64,000 nt of DNA, taken from assembly GCF_030285665.1 (NCBI RefSeq), contig NZ_CP127295.1, forward strand, positions 5,580,001 through 5,644,000, written 5' to 3'. Positions 1 to 7,275 of the stretch are shown here, piece by piece (position 1 is the first letter of the stretch; each line of letters begins with the position of its first letter). Both the position numbers and the translations under genes were made by a program. The stretch comes from Amycolatopsis mongoliensis. GTDB lineage: Bacteria > Actinomycetota > Actinomycetes > Mycobacteriales > Pseudonocardiaceae. Below the pieces are notes generated by a model. The model worked only from the letters and a program-made list of their open reading frames with translations, was not told where the DNA came from and made no database searches.

Positions 1-1063
1 TGTCGATGCCCGCCCACAGGCCGCGGCCGCGGACCTCGGACAGCCCGCTGCCGACCAGCTCGCCCAGCCGCGTCCGCAGGTGCGCGCCCAGCTCGGTGGA
101 CCGCTGCTGGAACTCGCCCGTCTTCAGCAGCTTGACCACCGCGCGCCCGACCGCGCAGGCCAGCGGGTTGCCGCCGAACGTCGAGCCGTGTTCGCCCGGC
201 TTGAGCACGCCCAGCACGTCGCGGCGGCCGACCACCGCCGACACCGGCAGGATGCCGCCGCCGAGGGCCTTGCCCAGCGTGTACACGTCCGCGCGGACGC
301 CTTCGTGGTCCAGCGCCAGCACCGTGCCGGTGCGGGCCAGGCCGGACTGGATCTCGTCAGCGATCAGCAGCACGCCGTGCTCGTCGCACGCCGCGCGGAC
401 GTCGGCGAAGTAGCCCTCCGGCGGCACGATGACGCCGGCCTCGCCCTGCACCGGCTCCAGCAGCACCGCGGCCGTGCGCGGGGTGATCGCGTCGCGGAGC
501 GCGGCGGCGTCGCCGTACTTCACCGTGACGAAGCCCGGCGTGAACGGGCCGAAGTCGGCGCGGGCGGTCTCGTCGGTCGAGAACGACACGATCGTGGTGG
601 TCCGGCCGTGGAAGTTGGCCCCGGCGACGATGATCTCGGCGGTGCCGTCCGGCACGCCCTTGACCCGGTGGGCCCACTTGCGCGCGATCTTGACGGCGGA
701 CTCGACGGCCTCGGCGCCCGAGTTCATCGGCAGCACGAGCTCGGTGCCGGTCAGCTCGGCCAGCTCGCGGCAGAACAGGCCGAGCTGGTCGTGGTGGAAG
801 GCTCGCGACGTCAGCGTGACGCGGCCGAGCTGCGTGATGGCGGCGGCGATCAGGTCCGGGTGGCGGTGGCCGAAGTTCAGCGCCGAGTACCCGGAAAGGA
901 AGTCGAGGTAGGACCGGCCTTCGACGTCGGTCACCGTCGCGCCGGCGGCTTCGGCGATCACGACCGGCAACGGGTGGTAGTTGTGCGTGCTCCACTGCTC
1001 GTCGAGCTCGATGAAGCTCGCGGCGGTGGGGGCGGCGGTCTCCCGGCCGGCGAACGTCGTCAT
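1..1063 (-). CDS. rocD: Ornithine aminotransferase (3' part beyond the window)
   Basis: PLP enzyme of class III transferring the delta-amino group of ornithine to 2-oxoglutarate, giving glutamate semialdehyde in arginine catabolism. The N-terminus contains the ornithine-aminotransferase style stretch NYHPLPVV, followed by LDFLSGYSALNFGH. The PLP-binding lysine is in LGKALGGG (about residue 265), preceded by the LIADEIQSG motif. About 354 codons are present; roughly the last 50 lie off the left edge. The ATG at 1063 is chosen because the conserved N-terminus follows it directly. A TAACCT-like hexamer lies just upstream on this strand, so the message may be leaderless. In relatives this gene often sits beside an AsnC/Lrp regulator and ddaH; here the divergent neighbour is an ArsR gene. 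Confident in the family; ornithine specificity is from motif recognition. Confidence 0.9.
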   Translation of the reverse strand, partial: MTTFAGRETAAPTAASFIELDEQWSTHNYHPLPVVIAEAAGATVTDVEGRSYLDFLSGYSALNFGHRHPDLIAAAITQLGRVTLTSRAFHHDQLGLFCRELAELTGTELVLPMNSGAEAVESAVKIARKWAHRVKGVPDGTAEIIVAGANFHGRTTTIVSFSTDETARADFGPFTPGFVTVKYGDAAALRDAITPRTAAVLLEPVQGEAGVIVPPEGYFADVRAACDEHGVLLIADEIQSGLARTGTVLALDHEGVRADVYTLGKALGGGILPVSAVVGRRDVLGVLKPGEHGSTFGGNPLACAVGRAVVKLLKTGEFQQRSTELGAHLRTRLGELVGSGLSEVRGRGLWAGID

Positions 1064-1186
1064 GCGTTCAGGTTAGAGGCAGAACACGCAGAATTCAGCC
1101 GGGAATCATTGCTTTCACTCGTTGTTCGTTGCGCAATACCCGGTCGGCACCCCCGAATCCGTGCGTAGCCGTTGACGCGCTCATCG

Positions 1187-1225
1187 GTAAGTCGTAACTT
1201 ACGGTTCGTGGCGACTTACGGAAGT
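1187..1225. promoter_or_regulatory. Twin palindromes, probable ArsR operator
   Basis: GTAAGT-CGTA-ACTTAC (1187-1202) is a perfect 6-bp inverted repeat ending 5 bases before the GTG start of the ArsR gene. A second element, ACTT-ACGG-AAGT (1214-1225), sits inside its first codons. Both share the ACTTAC half-site. Such paired sites fit binding of an autoregulating ArsR dimer across a leaderless start. Assignment to the neighbouring regulator is inference. Confidence 0.55.
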
Positions 1226-1564
1226 GACCAGCTGGCCGCGCTGGCCGACCCGTCGCGGCGCGCGATCGTCGAAGCGCTCCGCGCCGGGCCCCGCGCGGTC
1301 GGCGAGCTGGCCGCGGACCTGCCGATCAGCCGCCCGGCCGTCTCCCAGCACCTCAAGGTGCTCAAGGAGGCCGGCCTGGTCGCGGACCGGGCCGAGGGCA
1401 CGAAGCGGCTGTACCGCCTCGAGCCCGACGGCATCGCCGCCGTGCGCGCCTACCTCGACCGGATGTGGTCGGACGCGCTGAAGTCCTTCGCCGACCTGGC
1501 GGAATCCACCGAGTCCCCGGAACTCCCGGAACTCCCGGAACTCCCGGAAGAGGAGCAGTCATGA
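1208..1564 (+). CDS. ArsR-family winged-helix repressor
   Basis: Small (118 residues) winged-helix regulator. The N-terminus reads LADPSRRAIVEAL, and the recognition helix region is ISRPAVSQHLKVLKEAGLV. There is no CxC metal site, so it belongs to the non-metal ArsR group that pairs with START-like proteins. GTG 1208 is chosen because it follows the perfect palindrome by 5 bases and matches the normal N-terminus; an upstream TTG at 1172 would place the palindrome inside the gene. The C-terminus carries a tandem PEL repeat from a 9-bp DNA repeat (about 1516-1548), a likely slippage tract. Its stop overlaps the start of the SRPBCC gene (ATGA), so the two are translationally coupled. Confidence 0.85.
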   Translation: MATYGSDQLAALADPSRRAIVEALRAGPRAVGELAADLPISRPAVSQHLKVLKEAGLVADRAEGTKRLYRLEPDGIAAVRAYLDRMWSDALKSFADLAESTESPELPELPELPEEEQS

Positions 1565-2028
1565 CCCTGGAGCCGATCCGCAAGACGATCACCGTCGCCT
1601 GCTCGCGCGAGCACGCGTTCAAGACCTACACCGAGGCCTTCGACAGCTGGTGGCCCCGCGAGCACCACCTGGGCGAAGCCGACCTGGCCGAGGCCGTCCT
1701 GGAACCCCGGCCGGGCGGTCGCTGGTACGAGAAGACCGTCGACGGCGCCGAGTGCCAGTGGGGCGAGGTGCTCGTCTGGGAGCCACCCGCCCGGGTGGTC
1801 CTGTCGTGGCGCATCGACGGCGACTGGAAGATCGACCCCGACCCGGCGCACGCCAGCGAGATCGAGGTCCGCTTCTTCGAAGAAGGCCCGGGATCGACCC
1901 GCGTCGAGCTGGAGCACCGCGACTTCGAGCGGCACGGCGAAACCGCGCAGAAGGTCCGCGACGGCGTCTCCACCGAGGGCGGGCACGGCGGGCTGCTGAA
2001 GCTCTTCGCCGAGAAAGCCGCCGCGTGA
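1561..2028 (+). CDS. SRPBCC (AHSA1/START-like) domain protein
   Basis: 155-residue protein of the Aha1/START-like helix-grip fold. Visible family features are the N-terminal IRKTITVACSREHAFKTYTE, the central GGRWYE and WGEVLVWEPPARVVLSW, and a C-terminal helix ending in LLKLFAEKAAA. These proteins form a hydrophobic cavity for a small ligand, but the ligand cannot be read from sequence. It overlaps the ArsR gene by 4 bases. ArsR-SRPBCC pairs are common in actinobacteria, and the repressor probably controls both genes. Confidence 0.88.
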   Translation: MTLEPIRKTITVACSREHAFKTYTEAFDSWWPREHHLGEADLAEAVLEPRPGGRWYEKTVDGAECQWGEVLVWEPPARVVLSWRIDGDWKIDPDPAHASEIEVRFFEEGPGSTRVELEHRDFERHGETAQKVRDGVSTEGGHGGLLKLFAEKAAA

Positions 2029-2045
2029 GCAGGTAGTTTCGCGGG

Positions 2046-2897
2046 ATGGCGAAGAAGGACAAAGGAAGCCCGGTCCGGGACGCGCTGCGCGTCGGTGCGG
2101 AGCTGCCCGACCCGGGCTCGACCCCGGTGGGGCCCGGCAAGAAGCCGAAGGCCGTCGCCAAGCTGGACGACGCCGCCGCGCGGCTGTCCTCGCTGCAGGA
2201 GGCGCTCTACGCCGAGGGTGTCGGCGGCGGCCGGCGGAACGTCCTGCTGGTGCTGCAGGGCATGGACACCTCGGGCAAGGGCGGCACGGTGTCGCACGTG
2301 CTCGGCCTGGTCAACCCGATGGGCGTCCGCTACGCCGGGTTCAAGGCGCCCACGCCGGCCGAGCGCCGCCACCACTACCTGTGGCGGATCCGCAAGCAGC
2401 TGCCGGTGCCCGGCCAGATCGGCGTGTTCGACCGCTCGCACTACGAAGACATCCTGGTCCCGCGCGTGACCGGCCTGCTGACGGCGGCCGAGCGCCGCCG
2501 CCGGTACAGCGAGATCAACGCGTTCGAAAGGGAGCTGGCGGACGCGGGCACGACCGTCGTCAAGGTGTTCCTGCACATCTCGCCGGAGGAGCAGCTCGAT
2601 CGGCTGAGGGCCCGGCTGCAGACGCCGGAGAAGCACTGGAAGTACAACCCGGGCGACCTCGACGCGCGGTCGCACTGGCCCGCCTACCAGGAGGCCTACG
2701 CCGACATCTTCAAGAAGACGTCGACCGCCCACGCTCCCTGGCACGTCGTGCCCGCCGACCGCAAGTGGTACCGGAACTGGGCGGTCGCCGAGCTGCTCAT
2801 CGAGACGCTCGCCGAACTGGCGCCGCGGTTCCCGGAGCCCGGCTTCGACGTCGACACCGAGCTGGCGAAGCTGAAGGGTGTTGGCGTCCCGGGCTGA
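2046..2897 (+). CDS. PPK2-family polyphosphate:nucleotide phosphotransferase
   Basis: 283 residues, usual length for a one-domain PPK2 enzyme, which transfers phosphate between polyphosphate and nucleoside mono- or diphosphates. Walker A is GMDTSGKGG, followed by the lid-type basic region (RRHHYLWRIRKQLP) and Walker B VFDRSHYED. The C-terminal half contains HWKYNPGDLDAR and a WHVVPADRKWYRNW segment typical of the family. The preference for AMP, ADP or GDP cannot be told here. It starts 17 bases after the SRPBCC gene, so it may be read from the same promoter. Soluble, cytosolic. Confidence 0.92.
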   Translation: MAKKDKGSPVRDALRVGAELPDPGSTPVGPGKKPKAVAKLDDAAARLSSLQEALYAEGVGGGRRNVLLVLQGMDTSGKGGTVSHVLGLVNPMGVRYAGFKAPTPAERRHHYLWRIRKQLPVPGQIGVFDRSHYEDILVPRVTGLLTAAERRRRYSEINAFERELADAGTTVVKVFLHISPEEQLDRLRARLQTPEKHWKYNPGDLDARSHWPAYQEAYADIFKKTSTAHAPWHVVPADRKWYRNWAVAELLIETLAELAPRFPEPGFDVDTELAKLKGVGVPG

Positions 2898-2917
2898 CCG
2901 TCTGAAAGAGTGCGGAC

Positions 2918-5017
2918 GTGACCGATGTCGACGACCTCCCGTTCCTCCGCAAGCAGGCCCGGACCCAGCGCTTCACCCTCGGCGCGCCGAAGGAGTTCCG
3001 GGTCGCCCCGGACGCCTCCCGCGTGCTGTTCCTGCGCGCGGAGTCGGGTACCGACCCCCGGCACAGCCTCTGGTCGGCCGACCTGGCCACCGGCGCCGAG
3101 ACGAAGCTCGTCGACGCCGTCGAGCTGCTGCCCGGCGAAGAGGAGCTGCCCGCCGAGGAGCGGGCCCGCCGCGAACGCGCCCGCGAGACCGGCGGCGGCG
3201 TCGTCCACTACGGCGTCGATGCCGGCTTCACGGTCGCCGCGTTCTCGCTCTCGGGCAAGCTCTACACGCTCGATCTCGCTTCGGGCGAGGTGACGCTGCG
3301 CGTCGACGGCTCGGTGATCGATCCGCGGCCGAACCCGACCGGCACGCACGTCGCGTACGTGCAGGACCGGCGGCTGCACGTCATGGAGCTGGCCACCGGC
3401 GACGACCGCGTGCTGGTCGAGGAGGACGGCGAGGACATCGCCTGGGGGCTCGCCGAGTTCATCGCCGCCGAGGAGATGGACCGCACCCGCGGCTACTGGT
3501 GGTCCCCGGACGGCCGCAGCCTGCTGGCCGAGCGCTCCGACCGCGGCCCGGTGCCGCGCTGGACCATCGCCGACCCGGCCAACCCGCAGAACCCCGCGAA
3601 CGTCGTCGCCTACCCGGCCGCGGGCACCACGAACGCCCTGGTGTCGCTGGCGGTCCTCGGCCTCGACGGCTCCCGGGTGGACGTCGCGCCCGGCGAGTGG
3701 GAGTACCTGGCCTCGGTGCACTGGTCGGCCGGTGGCGCGCCGCTGCTGGCCGTGGAGCCGCGCGACCAGAAGCGGATGGACGTCCTCGCGCTCGACGTCG
3801 CCGACGGCACGACGTCGGTCCTGCACAGCGCGGCCGACCAGCACTGGATCGACATCGTCGGCGGCGTCCCGGCGTGGACCCCCGACGGTCGGCTGGTGGT
3901 CGAAGGCATGGTCGACGGCGACCACCGGCTCTTCGTCGGCGGCGAGGCCGTCACCCCGGCCGGGCTGCAGCTGCGCGCCGTGCTCGACGTCGGCGACGAG
4001 ATCCTCTTCAGCGCGTCGGAGGACGACCCGACGCAGATCCACGTCTTCCGCACGGAAGGTGCCTCCGTCCGTCGCCTGTCCACTGTGGACGGCGTGCACC
4101 ACGGCGCCGGGAACACCGCGGTCACCGTGCTTTCCTCGTGGAGCCTCGACCACAGCGGCCCGCGCGTCTCGGTGCTGCGGGACGGCTCGGCAGTGGCGTC
4201 GATCGCCTCGTCCACCGTGGACCCGGACATCGTGCCGAACCTGACCTGGCTGACGCTGGGGGAACGCGGCCTGCGCGCGGCGCTGCTCCTGCCGCGCGGC
4301 TACGAGCCGAGCGAAGGCAAGCTGCCGGTGCTGCTCGACCCGTACGGCGGCCCGCACGCCCAGCGCGTCCTGCAGAGCCGCAACGCGTTCCTGACCTCGC
4401 AGTGGCTGGCCGACCAGGGCTTCGCGGTGCTCGTCGCGGACGGGCGCGGCACGCCGGGGCGTGGCGCGGTGTGGGAGCGCGAGATCCACGGCCGCCTCGC
4501 CGACGTCACCCTGCAGGACCAGGTCGACGCCCTGCAGGCGGCCGCGGCGCAGTTCCCCGAGCTGGACGTCGAGCGCGTCGCGATCCGCGGCTGGTCCTAC
4601 GGCGGGTACCTGTCGGCGCTGGCGGTGCTGCGCCGGCCGGACGTCTTCCACGCCGCGGTCGCGGGCGCGCCGGTCACCGACTGGTCGCTGTACGACACGC
4701 ACTACACCGAGCGGTACCTGGGCAAGCCCCAGGACGAGCCGGAAAGCTACGCGCACAACTCGCTGATCGAGAGCGCGGCGGAGCTGAGCCGCGCGCTGCT
4801 GATCGTGCACGGGCTGGCCGACGACAACGTGTTCGTCGCGCACGCTTTGCGGCTGTCGTCGGCGCTGCTGGCGAAGGGGCGGCCGCACGTCTTCCTGCCG
4901 CTGGCGGGGGCCACCCACATGACGCCGCAGGCCGAAGAGGTCGCGGAGAACCTGATGCGCACGCAGGTGGACTGGCTGCTGCGCGAGCTGTCCGCCGTCG
5001 AAAAGGAGACCGCATGA
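2918..5017 (+). CDS. S9 family serine peptidase, DPP-IV-like
   Basis: 699 residues: an N-terminal beta-propeller (about 20-430) and a C-terminal alpha/beta-hydrolase domain (about 440-699). The nucleophile is Ser560 in GWSYGG; the acid is in LADDNVFV and the histidine in GATHMT. The pair of glutamates in AAEEMDRTRGYWWSPD matches the substrate-N-terminus clamp of dipeptidyl peptidase IV enzymes, suggesting release of N-terminal dipeptides. No signal peptide is visible, so it is probably cytosolic. GTG 2918 is 20 bases after the PPK2 stop. The next gene starts in an ATGA overlap with its stop. It contains two copies of the GTCC..GTGGAC near-palindrome at 4078 and 4210, the latter a variant. Confidence 0.92.
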   Translation: MTDVDDLPFLRKQARTQRFTLGAPKEFRVAPDASRVLFLRAESGTDPRHSLWSADLATGAETKLVDAVELLPGEEELPAEERARRERARETGGGVVHYGVDAGFTVAAFSLSGKLYTLDLASGEVTLRVDGSVIDPRPNPTGTHVAYVQDRRLHVMELATGDDRVLVEEDGEDIAWGLAEFIAAEEMDRTRGYWWSPDGRSLLAERSDRGPVPRWTIADPANPQNPANVVAYPAAGTTNALVSLAVLGLDGSRVDVAPGEWEYLASVHWSAGGAPLLAVEPRDQKRMDVLALDVADGTTSVLHSAADQHWIDIVGGVPAWTPDGRLVVEGMVDGDHRLFVGGEAVTPAGLQLRAVLDVGDEILFSASEDDPTQIHVFRTEGASVRRLSTVDGVHHGAGNTAVTVLSSWSLDHSGPRVSVLRDGSAVASIASSTVDPDIVPNLTWLTLGERGLRAALLLPRGYEPSEGKLPVLLDPYGGPHAQRVLQSRNAFLTSQWLADQGFAVLVADGRGTPGRGAVWEREIHGRLADVTLQDQVDALQAAAAQFPELDVERVAIRGWSYGGYLSALAVLRRPDVFHAAVAGAPVTDWSLYDTHYTERYLGKPQDEPESYAHNSLIESAAELSRALLIVHGLADDNVFVAHALRLSSALLAKGRPHVFLPLAGATHMTPQAEEVAENLMRTQVDWLLRELSAVEKETA

Positions 5018-5964
5018 GCCGCTGGGGCCTCACGATCCCGCTGACCGGGGTGCCGCTCACGGCACACCGCGAGCTGGTCGAACAGCTGCCGGACCTGGGC
5101 TACACCGACGCGTGGACGGCCGAGACCGCGGGCACCGACGCGTTCACCCCGCTCGTGCTCGCCTCGCAGTGGGCGCCCCAGCTGCGACTGGGCACGGCGA
5201 TCGTCCCGGTGTACACCCGCGGGCCCGGCCTGCTGGCGATGCAGGCGGCGACGGTCGCGGAGCTGGCGCCCGGCCGGTTCGTCCTCGGCATCGGCGCGTC
5301 GTCGCCGGTGATCGTCTCGAACTGGAATGCCGCTTCCTTCGAGGAGCCCTTCGCGCGTTCTCGTGACACGCTGCGCTTCCTGCGTTCGGCGCTGGCGGGG
5401 GAGAAGGTCACCGAGAAGTACGAGACGTTCGCGGTTTCGAAGTTCCGGCTGGAGCGCCCGGCCGACCCGCCGCCGTCGATCATGCTGGCGGCCCTGCGCC
5501 CCGGCATGCTCCGCCTGGCGGCCCGCGAAGCGGACGGCGCGATCACGAACTGGCTGGCGGCTTCGGACGTGCCCCAGGTCCGGTCGGTCGTCGGGCCGGA
5601 CGTCGAGCTGGCGGCCCGGATCTTCGTCTGCCCGACGGAGGACGCGGAGGCGGCGCGGGGCCTGGGCCGGATGCTGATCTCGAGCTACCTGACGGTCCCG
5701 GTGTACGCGGCGTTCCACGACTGGCTCGGCCGTGGCGAGGCGCTGGCCCCGATGCACGAGGCGTGGGCGGCGGGCGACCGGCAGAAGGCGAACCAGGTGA
5801 TCCCGGACGCGGTCGTCGACGAGCTGGTGATCCACGGCAGCGTCGAGTCGTGCCGCGAGCAGGTGCAGTCCTATGTGGACAACGGGCTGACGACGCCGAT
5901 CATCGCGTTGCTGCCGACCGGCGGGGACCCGTTCGAGCAGGTCCGCGGCCTCGCCCCACGCTGA
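5014..5964 (+). CDS. LLM-class F420-dependent oxidoreductase
   Basis: 316-residue luciferase-like TIM-barrel protein. The opening WGLTIPLTGVPL and LPDLGYTDAWTAETAGTDAFTPL are typical of actinobacterial F420-dependent enzymes of this superfamily, as is the GRFVLGIGASSPV segment around residues 88-100. Substrate unknown. It overlaps the peptidase gene by 4 bases (ATGA), so both are made from one message. A strong inverted repeat follows 2 bases after the stop. The F420 assignment over FMN rests on family resemblance only. Confidence 0.85.
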   Translation: MSRWGLTIPLTGVPLTAHRELVEQLPDLGYTDAWTAETAGTDAFTPLVLASQWAPQLRLGTAIVPVYTRGPGLLAMQAATVAELAPGRFVLGIGASSPVIVSNWNAASFEEPFARSRDTLRFLRSALAGEKVTEKYETFAVSKFRLERPADPPPSIMLAALRPGMLRLAAREADGAITNWLAASDVPQVRSVVGPDVELAARIFVCPTEDAEAARGLGRMLISSYLTVPVYAAFHDWLGRGEALAPMHEAWAAGDRQKANQVIPDAVVDELVIHGSVESCREQVQSYVDNGLTTPIIALLPTGGDPFEQVRGLAPR

Positions 5965-5966
5965 CC

Positions 5967-6014
5967 GGTCGTGAGTGGGGAACAGGGTTGGAACACTGTT
6001 TCCCACTCACGACC
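5967..6014. terminator. Bidirectional hairpin between convergent genes (family copy 1)
   Basis: A 19-bp stem (left arm 5967-5985, right arm 5996-6014, one G.T pair) with a 10-base loop lies between the oxidoreductase gene and fluC. No T-run follows, as is normal in GC-rich actinobacteria. A second copy with compensatory changes lies at 45959-46002. Confidence 0.8.
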
Positions 6015-6021
6015 CGGTGGG

Positions 6022-6396
6022 TCAGGACCAGAGCGCCGTGGCCAGCAGGAGGCCGAGAGCGCCCGAGGTCAACCCCCCGACCACCGTCACCACGACGTTC
6101 AGCACCGCGTACAGCCGCGTCTTCTCCAGGAACAGCCGCACGGTCTCGTAGCCGAACGTCGAGAACGTCGTCAGGCCGCCGCAGAACCCCACCGCCACCA
6201 GCGACCGCACCGACGCCGGCTCCGCGCCGTGCAGGAGCCAGCCGCTCAGGAAACCCAGGACGAACGAGCCCACGACGTTCACCGTCAGCGTGCCGAACGG
6301 GAACGGCGAATCCCGCCACAGCTGCACCCGCCGGTCGGTCAGGTAGCGCAGGATCGACCCCGCCGCCCCGCCGAGGGCCACCAGGACCAGCGTCAC
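6022..6396 (-). CDS. fluC: Fluoride exporter FluC/CrcB
   Basis: 124-residue membrane protein with four hydrophobic segments. The family signature is present: [11 protein letters not shown] at the N-terminus, [16 protein letters not shown] in the second helix, and [15 protein letters not shown] in the third (the TTFST motif lines the fluoride pore). Works as a dual-topology dimer that lets fluoride leave the cell. It is last of a three-gene minus-strand operon. Its start overlaps the DUF190 stop by 4 bases. The operon encodes two FluC paralogues, which fits a heterodimer. Confidence 0.93.
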   Translation of the reverse strand: MTLVLVALGGAAGSILRYLTDRRVQLWRDSPFPFGTLTVNVVGSFVLGFLSGWLLHGAEPASVRSLVAVGFCGGLTTFSTFGYETVRLFLEKTRLYAVLNVVVTVVGGLTSGALGLLLATALWS

Positions 6397-6725
6397 TCGG
6401 CCCGTCCCACGTAGCGGACCACTTCGACCTGGTCGAGCGTCACCAGGCCTTCGCCGATCAGCTCGTCCAGCTGCGGCAGGAACGCGCGCAGCTTCTCCTC
6501 CCGGTCGATGATCACGACGACCACCGGCAGGTCCTCCGACAGCGACAGGATCCGCGTGGTGTGGATCAGCGACGACGCGCCGTAGCCCTCGACGCCGCGA
6601 AGCACCGAAGCGCCGGCCAGCCCGGCGTCACGCGCCCGGCGGACTATCTCGTGGTAGAGCGGTTTGTGGTGCCAGTGGTCGTCTTCGCCGATGTAGATCG
6701 TCAGCCGCGTCGCGGGTCCTTCCAT
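6393..6725 (-). CDS. DUF190 protein, PII-like fold
   Basis: 110 residues; the pattern [34 protein letters not shown] and the [12 protein letters not shown] segment are the DUF190 signature. Family members adopt a PII-like ferredoxin fold and usually sit between or beside fluC genes; the function is not established, and a regulatory role on the channel is possible. Its ATG shares one base with the stop of the upstream fluC paralogue, and its stop overlaps the downstream one, so all three are tightly coupled. Confidence 0.87.
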   Translation of the reverse strand: MEGPATRLTIYIGEDDHWHHKPLYHEIVRRARDAGLAGASVLRGVEGYGASSLIHTTRILSLSEDLPVVVVIIDREEKLRAFLPQLDELIGEGLVTLDQVEVVRYVGRAE

Positions 6726-7132
6726 CAGCGTCCCTTCCTCACCGCGCGAGTTGCCGTCAGGCCGGTGGTCACCGCGGTCAGGCACAGCGCCACCGACGCT
6801 GCCAGGTACAGCAGCGAGCCCAGTATCCGCCCGGTCGTCGCCGCGTCCAGGGTGTCGGTCACGAACGTGGAGAACGTCGTGAACCCGCCGAGGATCCCGA
6901 CGCCGAGGAACGGCCGGAGCAGGGGGTGCGGGCGCGCGGTGGTCGTCAGGATCGCCATCAGGACGCCGATGAGCAGGCAGCCGAGCACGTTGGTGAGCAG
7001 CGTCGCGAGGGCGAACTCCCCGCGCGCGTGCGGCATCGCCACCGACAGGCCGTAGCGGGCGAGACTGCCCAGCGCGCCGCCGGCGCCGATCGCGAGCAGG
7101 ACGTCCCAGCGGGTCGCGGGAATGCCGATCAC
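6725..7132 (-). CDS. fluC: Fluoride exporter FluC/CrcB, second paralogue
   Basis: 135 residues with the same layout as its partner: [14 protein letters not shown], then [15 protein letters not shown] and [12 protein letters not shown]. First gene of the operon. The GTG at 7132 directly abuts a GGGAGG stretch, which is too close for normal ribosome spacing, so the true start may be a little different. I looked for a fluoride riboswitch in the 140 bases upstream and did not find a convincing one. Confidence 0.9.
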   Translation of the reverse strand: MIGIPATRWDVLLAIGAGGALGSLARYGLSVAMPHARGEFALATLLTNVLGCLLIGVLMAILTTTARPHPLLRPFLGVGILGGFTTFSTFVTDTLDAATTGRILGSLLYLAASVALCLTAVTTGLTATRAVRKGR

Positions 7133-7243
7133 CTCCCGCCGGTGAACCTACTCCCGATGGCCGACGCGTTCCCGCCACCCGGTCGAGCATCCTGGACGGG
7201 GCCGGATGACAGGCAGCCGTCGGTCGCCGTACTGTTGCTCAGC

Positions 7244-7262
7244 GTAGGCAAGGCAACCCTAA
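7244..7262 (+). promoter_or_regulatory. Iron box (IdeR/DmdR-type operator)
   Basis: The 19-mer GTAGGCAAGGCAACCCTAA matches the actinobacterial iron-box consensus TTAGGTTAGGCTAACCTAA at 14 of 19 positions, including both outer half-sites. It ends 13 bases before the decarboxylase ATG, with a ribosome binding site (AAGGAAGG, 7261-7268) at its edge. Binding of an Fe2+-loaded DtxR-family repressor here would shut the siderophore operon when iron is plentiful. Confidence 0.82.
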
Positions 7263-7275
7263 GGAAGGCGGGTAC

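Noticed and set aside
1129..1136. TTGCGCAA palindrome as an AsnC/Lrp operator for rocD
   Set aside because: Only 8 bp, a single copy, and no AsnC gene in view; too weak to annotate.
80..1168. Plus-strand open frame opposite rocD
   Set aside because: Composition of a shadow frame; rocD motifs are complete on the other strand.
1516..1548. The 9-bp repeat at the end of the ArsR gene as a functional array
   Set aside because: Short, in frame and at the protein tail; a slippage tract is the simplest reading.
2878..5013. In-frame upstream extension of the LLM oxidoreductase through the peptidase gene
   Set aside because: The upstream part is a shadow frame of the S9 peptidase; the ATGA overlap at 5014 gives a normal length and N-terminus.
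7133..7275. Fluoride riboswitch ahead of the fluC operon
   Set aside because: The conserved pairing and the invariant bases of the crcB motif could not be found in this interval; only loosely similar GC-rich words are present.
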